Assembly: GCF_003945595.2 (NCBI RefSeq)
Contig: NW_024104293.1
Span: 678,501-742,500 of the forward strand
Direction of reading: 5' to 3'
DNA from: Pipra filicauda
Taxonomy: Eukaryota > Chordata > Aves > Passeriformes > Pipridae
DNA: 64,000 nt
Shown here: positions 26,901 to 39,800 of the stretch, piece after piece
Numbering within the stretch: the first letter of the stretch is position 1
How the letters are laid out: each line of letters opens with the position of its first letter
Position numbers and translations under genes: made by a program
Notes under the pieces: model-generated
Seen by the model: the letters and a program-made list of their open reading frames with translations, nothing else
The model's database searches: none
Told to the model about the DNA's origin: nothing

Positions 26901-29900
26901 TTTGGTCTCTAAAAAACTTGTGTGCTGCACAGTGAACCTCTTGGAGGACTTGAATTCTCACTGAATAATACGGCTACATTCCTTTCCTGCACAGATGCTT
27001 CTGAGTGGGTAAATTCAGAGCAGGAATTTCTGTGTTCCCATGACTGGATAAGCTCCACCATTTGTAAGAGCTGCACAATGCCATTTTAACCTAGACCTCT
27101 TTGAAGATTCAATTTCTTAATGCACTTGCTCAAACTCCTTTAGATGCATGCAGGGAGAGGTGATGTGTAAATTAGGCTTCTTTACTTTTGCTTTGATTCA
27201 TTTAGAGCTAGTCCCACATAATTCACTGATACCCAAATGAGTCTAAATTTGCATCCCTTCAGAAGGTGTGAGAATGCATAGCTCAGCGCTATGGAATGTT
27301 TCCTATTTTCCTCAGAGTGGCTTCAAGGAGCTGCAATGTGCCCGAGTGAAAGGGTTCTAACTGAGCAACAGCATTTCTATAAGAGGCTTTTTTCTTTTTC
27401 CTTTTCCTTTTTCCCCTAAATCTGCCCCCCAGCTTTTATTACTGTTTGCCAGCGCTTCAGACAGATACCAGCCAGGCTGTGAGCTCTGAGGAGAAAATGA
27501 GAATGCCTTTTGTGTGATGATCATGGAATTAATTGGTCCTGGAAACTCTGGGTTGCTGCCAAGAATGGTTATTTATGTGGTAAGGAAGGAAAGGAAAAGG
27601 GTGGAGCTTTGGAAATCCGGGAATACCCCTTGTTGTTGGAGCATAGGAAAGAGCTTATGATGTTATTTTGGCTTCTGAGTTTGGTGCAGTCAACATGCAG
27701 AATTCTGATTTTTCTTTGTTTCATCAGTATCCAAAATGGGGAAATGGGAGTTAGTGAAATGGAGAGAGTTCTGGAGTAATTTTATTTCATTTTAATTCCA
27801 AGTGCACTGCAGGATAAAAGCAGCTGCCCTTGGGAAGGCAGGTCTGCACTGCAGGCCCTGCACTGTGAGCCACACTTCCCAAGGCTGAAAATTCTGCTTC
27901 AAATTCAGTCTTATCTCATACAAGCTGTTTTCTAGGCTGGAAGTTCAGTAGAGCAGGGGACAAGGACAGAGAGGACAGTGGTGGGATGCAGGGCTCTTAA
28001 ACACTTCCAGGATCACAGAACTGGTGGCAGGAGGGGTGTGCACAGCCGTGGCCTGCCTCAAAACCACTTGAAATTCTTGTGACTGTTTGATAAGATTAGT
28101 CTGGTCACTGCTATGTGGAATTGTTAGGGCAAAATTACCACTTTTCACAGTTTGTTTTTTTTTTATTTAGTGGTCATGTGGTGTGAGTTTGAGTCAGTCC
28201 AGCATGATTGTCAGCTGCTGTGGGTTTTATCTGTCAATACACCTACGGGACAATCCTGCTTTCTTCCCCTTAAAAGGGAGCAGGCGCAGTTATAAAGTTC
28301 ATGAAGGGCTTTGTTGGAAGGAAACACTATGTCAAATAAGTTGTTAATATTTCAAGCTCAGTCATTCCATGATTTGATTTCTTTTTCCTTTTGTTTTTAT
28401 TTTTTTTTACTTCCCCCAAGGATGAGTGTAGATATTAAGGATATTTGTTGGTGAACCTGTGTGTGAGGAAGCAACATGAAAAAATAAGAGTATCTTATTT
28501 CTACTTTCAGAAGGTTAACGCAGAATCACATTTAGACAAAGAGTTAAATTCTTGATTAGAGTGCCTTATTTTGAGTTAACTTAAAAGGTAAAGTGTACTT
28601 TAGGCACTTTTATTCCAGCTTGGGGTGCCTGTCCAGTAAGTTACTAAAACCCGAGTGGAAAACTCCATCTGGAAAAGCTGTAAGTTTCAAGAAAAGTGAA
28701 AAGCATTTAAAATCTGTCAAAATCAGTAAAAATGGAGTTTAAGAGTTAGCTAGGTGTTCTTGAAAATAGTTGCAGAATATCTGAATAAAGCAAGTCTTTG
28801 GTCGAGTGGTAACGTTTCAAATGACTGAGTATGAAGAAGATGTGATATCTCATTTATTGTTCACCCCAGTTGTTTTAGTATTTTTTTCCAGTCTGCCTAA
28901 TAAAAAACAATTACCTTGATTTCATTCCATGGTTCACATTTTCAGAATCTCAACAGATAATATTTGCACTGGAGAAAACTTGCGGAGCAGTGGTTTTCTG
29001 GGTAAAAATGATTGTTTCCAGTGACATTTCTGAAATAATGACTACAGTTCTGTATGTCTTTATTTGGGCAGTCTCTGTTTTTGTGCTGATCGGAGTTTTA
29101 ACTTTCCTTTTTACCTTGAGTCTCTAATCCCTCTTGCTAGGGCGTAACATTATTTTAGGAGATGATGGAGTTTATAATTAATTTATAATCCCATTGAAGG
29201 TTAACAGGTAGTGTTTGCAGGAAGTTTTTTCAGCCTGGATGTGTTTCAGTCTGCGTGGAGCTCTCCTGTTTCAGCAAGAACTGTGTATGTAGGTAATGTT
29301 TTGTGCTGTATAGCTGTAAGATGATCACCTTAAAAGAGAGTGGGCCCCTCTGAAGGTGCAGCATTGCCAAGGGTTAGTAAAGATGTTGGAATTACACTAG
29401 ATCAGTACATGCACAACAGCAAAAAATAAGGATGTGCAGGGATATCCCTCCATTCAATCTTTTTACATTTGCTTTTGAAAGACTGTCAGTCTTGTAGGAA
29501 GATACTTGCTCATCGTTTACACTTGCAGATTATCAAAGCTCTGATCTGTTACCTGAAAAACCAAAGTGAGCTGTTAAAAAGTTTAAATCAGACTATAAAA
29601 TCTGTTTATAGTAAAGGACCAAGGAAATGTTGCTGAAACCCTGAGATGCAGGGTTCAGCATCTCTGTTAGACACGGTGCTGAAGGAGACAAATAGGAGCT
29701 GGAGAGCCTTTGTTTGTTGTTTTGATGCACAAAACAATGCCAAGCTGGTGGCATTTATTGGTATGACTAACAGTGGTCACCGTGTGCCACTGTCAAAAAC
29801 TGCAAAGAGCTTCAGGAGCATCTTTTAATGGCAGTAGATAAATTGTTCCTCTGAGCAGAGAGCACAAAACCCCATAAAAACTCCTTTGCCTTTGGGTAGC

Positions 29901-30826
29901 CTGGTTGTGTCAGTGAAGAGATGGCCTCTTGATTAAATCCAGACTGAGCAGTTTCCTGTTAGCATGAAACTCAGCCCACAAGGTCTTATTCTCCAAGCCT
30001 GCTATTGAGCTCGTCTGCCAAGTCCCTTTTCCTTTTAAACTTACAGGCCGAATTGCTAAAATAATACAAATACAAGCAATCCCCAAACTCTCACAATGAT
30101 TCCTAACAGTTTAGTGTTCTGCTGACAAATTCAGTTTTATATTTTTCAGAGTTTGGGGTTGTTCTTTTTTTACTTTGGTGTTTTTTTTTGGGGGGGGGGT
30201 TTCTTTTTAACATTCTCACAACATGATGTCTTGGGGAAGTTGCAGTGTTGCAATTAATGGAAAATTTTGTGCATGTATCAGCCTTGGAAGCAGATTCTGA
30301 CCTCCTCTTGAGCACAGCCACATCAGTGAACAAGAGGTTTTTTGCATGCACTGAGTAAATATGCTCATAAACCATTATATTGTGAGTGGGGCAATCTTGC
30401 TGGATAGAAAATTAAGAGTTAAATGCAGTGGTGCAGACTTTCTTCCCTGTTTGAAAGTGGTTGCATTCTGTAACTAGTTATTTTCAAAAGTACATTTTAA
30501 TTGTAAGATGAAAAGTCAGCAAGAAAATTGGAATTTTTTTTTCCAACCAAGTTTTGGTTAGGGAAAATTTGAATGTAAGAGACATATACTGGTAATAACA
30601 TATCCTGTTAGGGTTTCTGTAGTGACAGTAGCCCATGTAATTCCAGATACACTTTTAATTCAAGTATATCATTAATATGTATTTCCAGATCCGCCTTTAA
30701 ATCAGATATATTACACATGATACACCTTTAAAAAAGCCATAAGATCCACGGAACAAAAGTTTGCAAAATTTATCCCTGTTTAGTCAGTTTTGGTTTTGGG
30801 TTTTTTTTTGTTTGGTTTGGTTTGGT

Positions 30827-30885
<59 letters not shown>

Positions 30886-33800
30886 GTTTTGTTTTGTTTT
30901 GTTTTTGTAGTGGAGACAGCATGTTGTGTTTTAATTCCCAACAAGCTGGGAAATGAGATAGCAGAGCTTTGGAATAATGCTAAAGGTAGAATTTTATAAT
31001 AGTGTTAAAGTTAGGCTTTAGAATAATGTTAAAGACATACATACTGTTTAAAACAAAGGGGGATATCTATTAGAAGCAATTCCAAAGCAGTGGCAGGTAG
31101 CAATGTAAATAGGAAGTGGGTTGGATATCTGTTCCTAATTATTTTATTAATAGATTGGTTTTTTCAGTATGCCAAGCCAGGATTGGTAGTGACTACAAGT
31201 CATTAACATGCTGCCTTCATGCCCTCAGTTGGATATTTTATATTTATAATCCCATTTTTAAGGCTTTTTATCCCACGTACTTTACAAAATAGGATTTAAA
31301 CCAGTCACAAAAATACTTTTCTGAACTGTCCTCTAAATAATGGCAGAATTTAAGGGAATGTTTCTAGTTCTTTCAGACTTTAATCAGGCTGTAAGCATTA
31401 AAAACAAATGCTGTTTAAAAAACACACCCAACCCCAAACCCTTGATTTGTGGACAAATATTGTGCCAAATGGAAACTGTAGGAGAAAATTGAAATGCTAT
31501 AATGAAATGTTTGCAAGATGACTTCGACACCCTCTTGCAAAAGTGTCATGAAATGTTTTGCATCCAAATGTGTTCCTGACCTTTGTTTTTGTGTGGCACC
31601 CCAAAGCTGGTATTTTCAGCAAGGGAATCACAAGGGCCAGTGCTAAAGTTGTGGTCAGTTTTCATGTTTATTCAGAAGTTCAGTGAAACACTGAATTATC
31701 ACTTTTTTCCCCTTCAGAAATATTATTCTTTGTGGGATAATGGATTTTCTTTTAGATAATACTATGTGATAGAATCATGAGTTAACTTGATAGTGGTCAC
31801 ACTCTAAAATATTTTGAGGAGCACGTCTGAGAAATATCTTAAAGTTACTTAAAAACTCCATTATTTGATACAGCACTTGATCTTTGGTTTAGAGAGCCAA
31901 AATTGACAAAATCCTTTGGAACTGATGCTGGGCAGTTCTGGTGATAAGGTGGAATGTAATCCATTGAAAGCTGTGTCAGGCATCTGAGTCCTGTCTGATT
32001 TTTGTGCTTTGTTTTTGTTTCCCTTTGTAGGGTGAAGGAGACCAGTTACCTCCAGAGCATACTGTCAGACAATATGAAACATCCAAGATCAGGGCTATAA
32101 AAGCTGGAACTTTGGAGAAACTGGTGGAGAACCTTCTCACAGCTTTTGGGGATGCAGATTTTTCCTACATCAGCATCTTCCTCTCAACATACAGGGCCTT
32201 TGCTTCTACCAAGGCAGTGCTGGAACTTCTCCTGGACAGGTAAGAGCCAGTATTTAATGGAAACGGAGCCATCATTTACATGACAGTAGGATGTTATCAG
32301 GAATTTTTTCCATTGCTTTTAGTGGACATGGATTTAATAACTCATGTCAAGAATGCTGCAAAATCCAGAACTTCAGCATAAACATCCAGTGTATAAATGC
32401 ATTGCTGCCTACATCCCAACTCTTATTAAAGTCACCAAGTAGGGAAAGTGTGCCATGTCTGGCTGCTAAAGACCCAAACTGGGCCAACACAGGAAAATTA
32501 ATACAGCTTTCCCCCCCAAAAAACCTCAACAGAATGCTGGGGCTGCAAAGTCGTACCTAGCATAGATTCCAAGGTTTTGCTGGATGCTGATGTTTTCAGA
32601 CCTAACTCTCCTATTTGGGGAGATTTGAAATGGGGATTGTACAAACACAACAAAGAATTTGCCTCCCCCTTCTATAACTTCACATGAATATGCAGCCCTA
32701 AATTTTTGCAGACAGCACAAGAACTGCTAAATGTTATAAGAATAGCATTTATGGCAAGACTGTTAAATCATGGCTACTGTGTCTGTATAAATGCTTGGAA
32801 CATGCAGCATTGCTTTCTCACCCTAAATTCTAACTGAGACACAGCTGGGTCAGAGGTGGGCTTATTTTGGGAGTGTCGTATTTATTGCATTTTCAAAATC
32901 AAATGATGTACAGAAGTGGCTACTTTGGCAGATAGTAGTTAGAACATAGAATTAGTGATTAGGACGTAGAAGTGGCATAAGAACTCCTAGGATTTAATTT
33001 TGGCTCTCCCACTAGGTAGATAAGGAACAAGGCATGGATAAATTACCTGTGCTTTTCTTTTGTATCTGAAAAGGATAATACTAGTTGCTTTGTAGGAATA
33101 TTGTGGCTTAATTAGTATGATATTAACAATAATAACTTGACAGTCAGGTAAGAAACCTGCTGAGAAAAGAGCAGCCATCCTGGAGTGCAAACTTAGGATT
33201 TACTACTCTGAGCTTTACCTCTCAGCCCATCCCAATTCTGACACAGAACGTGGGGAATGCTAAAAATTGATGGTGGATATATAAAAGAATATAAAAATGT
33301 TGAGGCTCCAAGGAAGTTGGCCCTGCCCTCCTCCTCTGCTGCTGCTTTAAAATGTCAGGAGGGGGCAAGGAGGCCCAGGGGAAAAGTGTCCATGGAACAG
33401 AACTTTCTTTTCTGAGCCCAGTTCTGATCTTACTGCCTTTTGTGCTCTGAGCAAGCTACAACATCCCCTTCAGAGGAGTGGGGTGCCTGACCTTGTCAAC
33501 ATTATGCCCAGCCTTTTATAATAAATGATAGAATCCACAGGAAATCCTAGGAGGTCACCGCTTCCTTCCCCTCTCACAAATCTTAGGAGTGTAGTGGCTA
33601 AGAATCCGTGGATGTTTCTCTTGGCTTTTTGAATATCATGGATAATCTAGAATTTTATGGCTTGGGACAAAATATAGATTAAACTTAAGCTATAAAAGTT
33701 GGAATGATTTACATGCAGCTGAGATATATGGACCAGTGAAGAAAAGCAGATGTTACAAAGAAAAATTATAAAAAAAGATGGATGGTAATTGATTTTAAGC

Positions 33801-36800
33801 AGCTTGGTTTTCATCTCTACCTTGGTTCAGGATAAGTAGCAAAGAGTCTGTATTTTTCCAAGTTTCTTTTTAATGATACTTATTAATAATCACAGCACAG
33901 AGACTAAAGTGGGTGCCAAAGTGTCAAATAATCTGTGTTCTATAAGTACTTACATTTTGTTTTGTGTTCCAGTGAAGTAATGAAAAGGGCAGTCTCTTAA
34001 AAAAAAAAAGTATAATTTTGGCATTTTTTATCCATTTCTGATGTATGAATTAGACATACAGAAATCCAGATTAAGCAGAGTCCTGGAACTGTTAAAATAG
34101 TGTCCTGGGAAATCTGGATATGCTGTACCCTAAGTGCGTGGGGATATTTGCTGGTCATTCGATGCTGTCTGCAGAGTATCCTGTCCAAGCAGTGCAATAT
34201 TCACTGAATTTGTCCAAAAGCAGGTGGAGTGCTCTTCCCTGTGTGTCACAGGCAAATAAAAAAAGCAGATGCCAAACTGAAGAGAAACTTCAGTTTTAGA
34301 AACCTATTATTATTATCACTCCAGGACTTCACATTAGGCTTTTGCTTTTGATTACATTTCAGACCGGAGCCCTGTTAAATTTTTTTGGCCAGATTCAGTC
34401 TATAAAGGTTTTCTTTTAACCACAGATTAGAAGTCACTGAGCAATATTTTGAGCATTAACTGGTATGTTGAGAAGTGAGGGGGATGACTTGTGTTTTCAA
34501 AGCTATTTAAGAGTAATTGGACATCCGAATCCCTTTAGTATTCATGGAAGTTTGGCAACTGAGTGCAGCAGGCAGCTTTGAAAACCTGCCAGGCTTTTAA
34601 CACTGTATGTGCTGATATTTTCTAGTTCTTTGATACAAGTGGCTAGGGAGAGTTAAAAGAAAAAGATCTTGTTTGTATTTTTATGTGAAAGCACTCGATG
34701 CAAGTTTCTGGAGGGAAGGAAAGGAGAGCCCTGGGGTGTGGGGGTGCTTTGGTATCCCCAGTGGGATATTCCAGAGTGGTATTCTCACAAGTGTGATGGA
34801 AGCCAAAGATGTTTAGCTAGCTGTCCAGATGAGGGTAGAAGCAGGCCAGATTCCTCTCTTACATATTTTATTTTTCCCTGATAATCATGTTCCTTAAAAG
34901 CAGGGCCGTGCCGTGCTTGGCTCGGGCACAGATAAAGTAGCAACCAGTCCCTATCTGGAGGAGTGTGCAGAGGAGGGAACTATGGGAGAGCTGGAGCTGG
35001 GTAATGACAACAAAGAACAAGTTAGTTTTATGTTTTCTGTTCATTCCTTTTGCTGGAGGATGGTCTGCTAGAGGGTCAGTAGAGAGGACAGGGAAGGCAC
35101 AGGGGGAGATGTTGAAGGGATGTGTCCCGTGGCAGCAGAGCCCCATGTTTTGGGACAGCAGCTTTATGTGGTGTTTGGCTCACTGCTGGCCCTACAGCAC
35201 CTATTATTCCCTCTCTTTCCCCTCTATACCAAGTGGTTTGCCTACTCAGCTGGAGAAGTGACTTCATTCCCATGATTCCTTATGTGTAGGATTCAAACCA
35301 CCTTACTCTTGCTGAGAGTCTGGGCTTCCAAATTGCTTGCTTCAATGCTCACAAACTTATTTAGGGCTTTGTTTGGGGCTGTTGCAGAGAACCACCTTTC
35401 CTTTATTAGTTCTGATTTATTCAGAGTATTTTCTTCCCTCTTCTTAACAGAGACCCAGGGGTGCATTTTCCACTCTGTTTTTCAGTATTTAAACATTCAG
35501 TCCTACCCATCAGATTCTAGTCTCATTTGCTTAGTCAGTCCCTTTTGAGTGGAGTCTGTAACTTTCCAAATGCCAAGCAAGGCTGAAAAGTTCTGTGGGC
35601 TACAGGATCCTTTTGTTTCTTGTGTCTCTTTTTGTATGCAAAGCATTCATACAAGGCTGGGCAGTGAATGGCTCTTTGTGCAGGAGCTGGTGAGAACAGA
35701 GCCCTGGAAGGCTGCAGAAAGGCTGTTCTTTACATCAGCTGTCTCATTAACTCCTCCTAACCCATATTTAATGACTGTTGTTCAGGTAGAGATGAGAGAT
35801 GGACAGAGGTTTACATCTGGCAACATAACAAAGTGTTATATTCTTCTCCAGTTCTGCATAGAAAACTGCCTGCTCTTTATTGCTGTCTTATGGATTTATC
35901 TTATAAAAATCAGCATGTGTCTCTAATGGGATTTGAACATAAGTACCTAATGTTCTGCAAAGATGTATTTAATATTTCTTGCAATAGTAGGACAATGACG
36001 TTGGGAATCATCTCAATAAATTTTGCTCAAAGAGTTAATGGCAAGTTTTGAAAACTGAATATAGAAATTGAATTTTTAATCAAAAAATTTCTCCCACCTG
36101 GGAGAAGAGTGTCTTTTGTCTACTGGCTGAGATGTATTTTAGGCATCTTACAGAGTGGATGGCAGTGGAGAGTGAAATCCTCTCCCTTTAGCAACAGATC
36201 TGGGATTCTTACACATGAAGCCTTAAAACAATACTTTAGAGGAGCTTAACACTACCACTACTATCATTTTTTGACACATTTTTTGAATAGTTTGTGACAG
36301 TTCTGACACAACAGCCCACTGTGTTTCTCTATCTGACACTAGGTTGTTGTATCACAAACATTTAAGAATGCTCTAGTTCTAACCCTTCAGCCTAATTTCA
36401 GGTGTATAAACCTGACTGTATAAAATCACCTTGTCTTATTCTGAACAGTGAGCAATCGTCTGCCTTCATTAAAGCTGCCTGTAAGGAGCCATGGAATTCT
36501 CTCTGGATAATTATGGAGCTGTATATCTGAAACAATGGGCACTCCCATTGAAAATGAAGTGCATAATGCTGCCTGCAAGGCACAGCCTTGTAGGTAGGAG
36601 ATTTTCCTTTGCTGCTGTTGGAGTTGTTCCCATGGTTTCCTCTTTCCCAGTGTCGTCATGGGCCATTCCCACCCGTGACAAATGTGTGGGAGTTTTGGCA
36701 CAAAGGGAGCATTTGCCCCCTAGAAAACTTGGTGTGGAATAACACTCCAAAGGAATGTCAGGTGCTAGAGAAACAGAAGCTGAATTGGAGAAAGGGGTTG

Positions 36801-39800
36801 TGTTACAGTCTCCTTGCACACTGCGGTATTGCTCTGGGAAAGGATGGAGTGGAAGCAGGGAGAGGGTTGTGGAGCTGTTTTGGTTGATCCCTCCTGTGTG
36901 CAGGCTGCTTCATATAAATTAATAAATTACCTTGGAAGATCCTGGCTGCTTCTTTGGGATTTTTTTTCCCTCCTAGATGAAATAATCTTCAAGCTCCTTA
37001 ATTTTGCTCACCTGTTAGATTCCATATTTGTAGTTTGAGCTAGAAGCACTTGGTAGTTGTGTATGATAATTGTATATGAGTGATGCTATTTGGGATATTG
37101 CTTTTATCTGGTAGAGTTTCTTCTAAACACCCCTCTGCTTTTTCAGGTTTGGAAACCTGGAAACCTCGAGCCATGGAGAAGTGGCAAACCTGAATTCCTT
37201 CGAATCCGAGGTCGCGCTCAGGGCGTAAGTATGGATTTGCACTGCAGAGCAAGGCCAAGGCAGGATTTTGGTACTGGGGGAGGATGTGGGCAGCAGAGCT
37301 GTTGTTTCCATTGAAAATTCACAGCACTGTTTGCATGCTTAAACAAGCTTGTGGAAAGGCCAAATAACAGTTGGCTTGTAACATATACAATAATATAATC
37401 CAGGGATCTTTTGCAGGGAAATTGTCTCGGAATTAAACATGAGATGAACACATCTGGGCCAACATTTTGTTGATTAAACAAACGAGGAGTGTTTGTTTCC
37501 TCTGCCTTATCTATGGCAGTAAATGGTTATTGCCTATGACTGATTTTATTGTGCATTACAGCAGTGCCTGCACACCAAAGCTGAGGGTGTTCCAGACAAC
37601 GTGTGTGTGCATGTATCTTTTCCATTAGTGCCCCTGTGATTTACAGTGCTGCTTTTAGAGTGAAATTTAAATTCTGAGGTCATCCTAATTTGCAAGAGAA
37701 ATAGCAAAGCTGTTTTGAACTGCAGTTTAAATGAGAAAAAGGTGGTTTGGCTATCCTCCTAGCATTTTATCTTTAGACATTGGGTGTAAAATGTACCTTA
37801 GGTCATCAGCATTTGTACTCTGACGTCTGTGGTTTGCACGCACTGTGGCATGTGTCATTATATTTGATTACAGTGTGAAGATGCTTGATTTTTGTCAGCG
37901 TTACTGGTTTTCTGTTCCCCTTGCCCCATGAGACTCGAACATAGGAGCTTGACTTTCCAATTCTTTCCTGGCTGCTGTAATATTTTCCTCCTAATTTGCC
38001 ATGAGAACTCATCAAAGAACAGCTGGTAGTTAAAATTTGGTCACAAGCACCAAGAAAGCAGCATTATGGAGTGAGTAGAGGCAATAATACACAGCCAGTG
38101 GTTCCCTTCCATCCAAACCCCTGTAGGGTCTCTTCCAACGTTGGGCAAACCATTTGAACCTTGCCCTATCTCAGTCATAAAACATGAGCTAAAGCAGTAC
38201 CCTCTTGCAAAATACTTAAGGGATTTATATTGGGGATGTGGAAGATCATTTCACCGGTATAAATCATGTTGGGATGGATCCCCCAACTGCCTTTTTATGG
38301 ACCCAGAGCAGTCCATGAAGTGGAGAGAGAAAAGGGGTGAAAATAATGTTGACGCTACTTGTGTTACCAAGGCTTTGGGCAAACTGCATCAAGTTTTTGT
38401 TGTGCCTGGAGGTGAGCGTGCAAGGGGAATAACATTTGGGAGAAGCGTGTTTGTTTTGGTTTGGTTTTAACTGGAATTGTTTTCCAACTGACATACACAA
38501 AGTTTACCAACCCTGTCAAGTTGCTTCCTGCTGCATCAATGGTTTCCTCCCTCTTGGCATGGGATCATCATGTAACCCCTTTGCTCAGCCAGGGACTGAC
38601 AAACAGATGGAGCCTGTGTCCTGTCCCTGTGGTAGCTCAACTTCTGATGAGTTTTTCTGACAGAATTTTCATTAGTATAGTCGGCACAGCTGATTTTGCT
38701 CCTTTGGCCTTCATAAAATACCTTTTTAAGTGTGAGTTTGATACCTTTACCCAACTACATGTCTGTAGAAAGCTCAACAATGAAGTTGTCAACAAAGAAA
38801 TTTGTCAGGTGTATGTGTTTTAGCAGATCCCATATAAATGTGAGTTCACTTTCCTCCTTCAAAAGTTTCCATGGCTCTCAGCTGCTCTGGCTACTTGTCT
38901 CTTAGGTATGATAAATGGTATCTGGAAAAGTGGTTGGCTTTGTAGTCCTGTTGTGAAACATGTAGTTCTAGTAGTTCAGGTTTTCTCTTGTCTGGGATAA
39001 TTCCAATGTAATTGCATTTACCCTCTTTTCTCATAGAACAGAAACATGATATAATTGTGTTCTTGGTTTTATATGACTTGGAGAAATAAGAGGAAGAAGC
39101 AGTAGAGCCATGTTATTTCTTGCCATTAACTCTGTATTTCTCAGAGGAAAAATATCTCATGGGGAAGCCTGTGGTCTGTGGCTAGAGACCTTCTGGATTT
39201 GTCAGACTCCTGCTGTGACAGTTCAGGGGCTTTAAAAATCCAGTTAGGGCATTAGAAATGGGGATGCAATTTAAAGCATTTCCAGTGGTTTGACATAAAA
39301 AACTGCAGCAGAAGTTAAAAGCAACTGCAGATGAATGTATGGCTGTTTAAATACCTCATGGAGCTTTAAAGAAAGGGTGAAGTTTTGCAAAATCTTAGGG
39401 GTACGTGTGGGAAGAACTGTGAGCTCACAGCGTACTGATTTCTACCCTGAAGTTCTCTGTGCTTTTGCACTTGTAGTATAGAGCTGTGATGTATTTTGAG
39501 GAGAACGTCTGATGTGTGTAAATTATCTGATTTTTTTCTTTTTTAAGTTATGTCAGTGTTCTACCCAATGTTCATATAGTGCAGAACCTTCAGGTCTGCA
39601 CTAGGCCTTGAGCACACTTGTGGCACAGCCTTGCTTGAGAGGCTTTTGGGAGCTGTAAACTTGCCCTTGTGTTTCCAAATTCTGGGGCTGAGCCAGCACA
39701 CACTTTTCACACTTGCTGCAGTGACATATAGTTGTTACTGACCCAAGATCACTTCAGCTATGTTCAGAAACATGCCTTCTAAGGATCCCTTGTGCCAAGG

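Larger units (their letters stand above)
13334..32030 (+). other. RGL1: RGL1 intron 2 (18.7 kb)
   Basis: The largest intron in the window. It holds simple repeats (CAAA at 14818, CA at 24433, T/G homopolymers at 30181-30200, T57 at 30828) and otherwise unrecognised single-copy DNA. I found no exon-like conserved frame, no CR1 and no gene on the minus strand. Confidence 0.8.
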
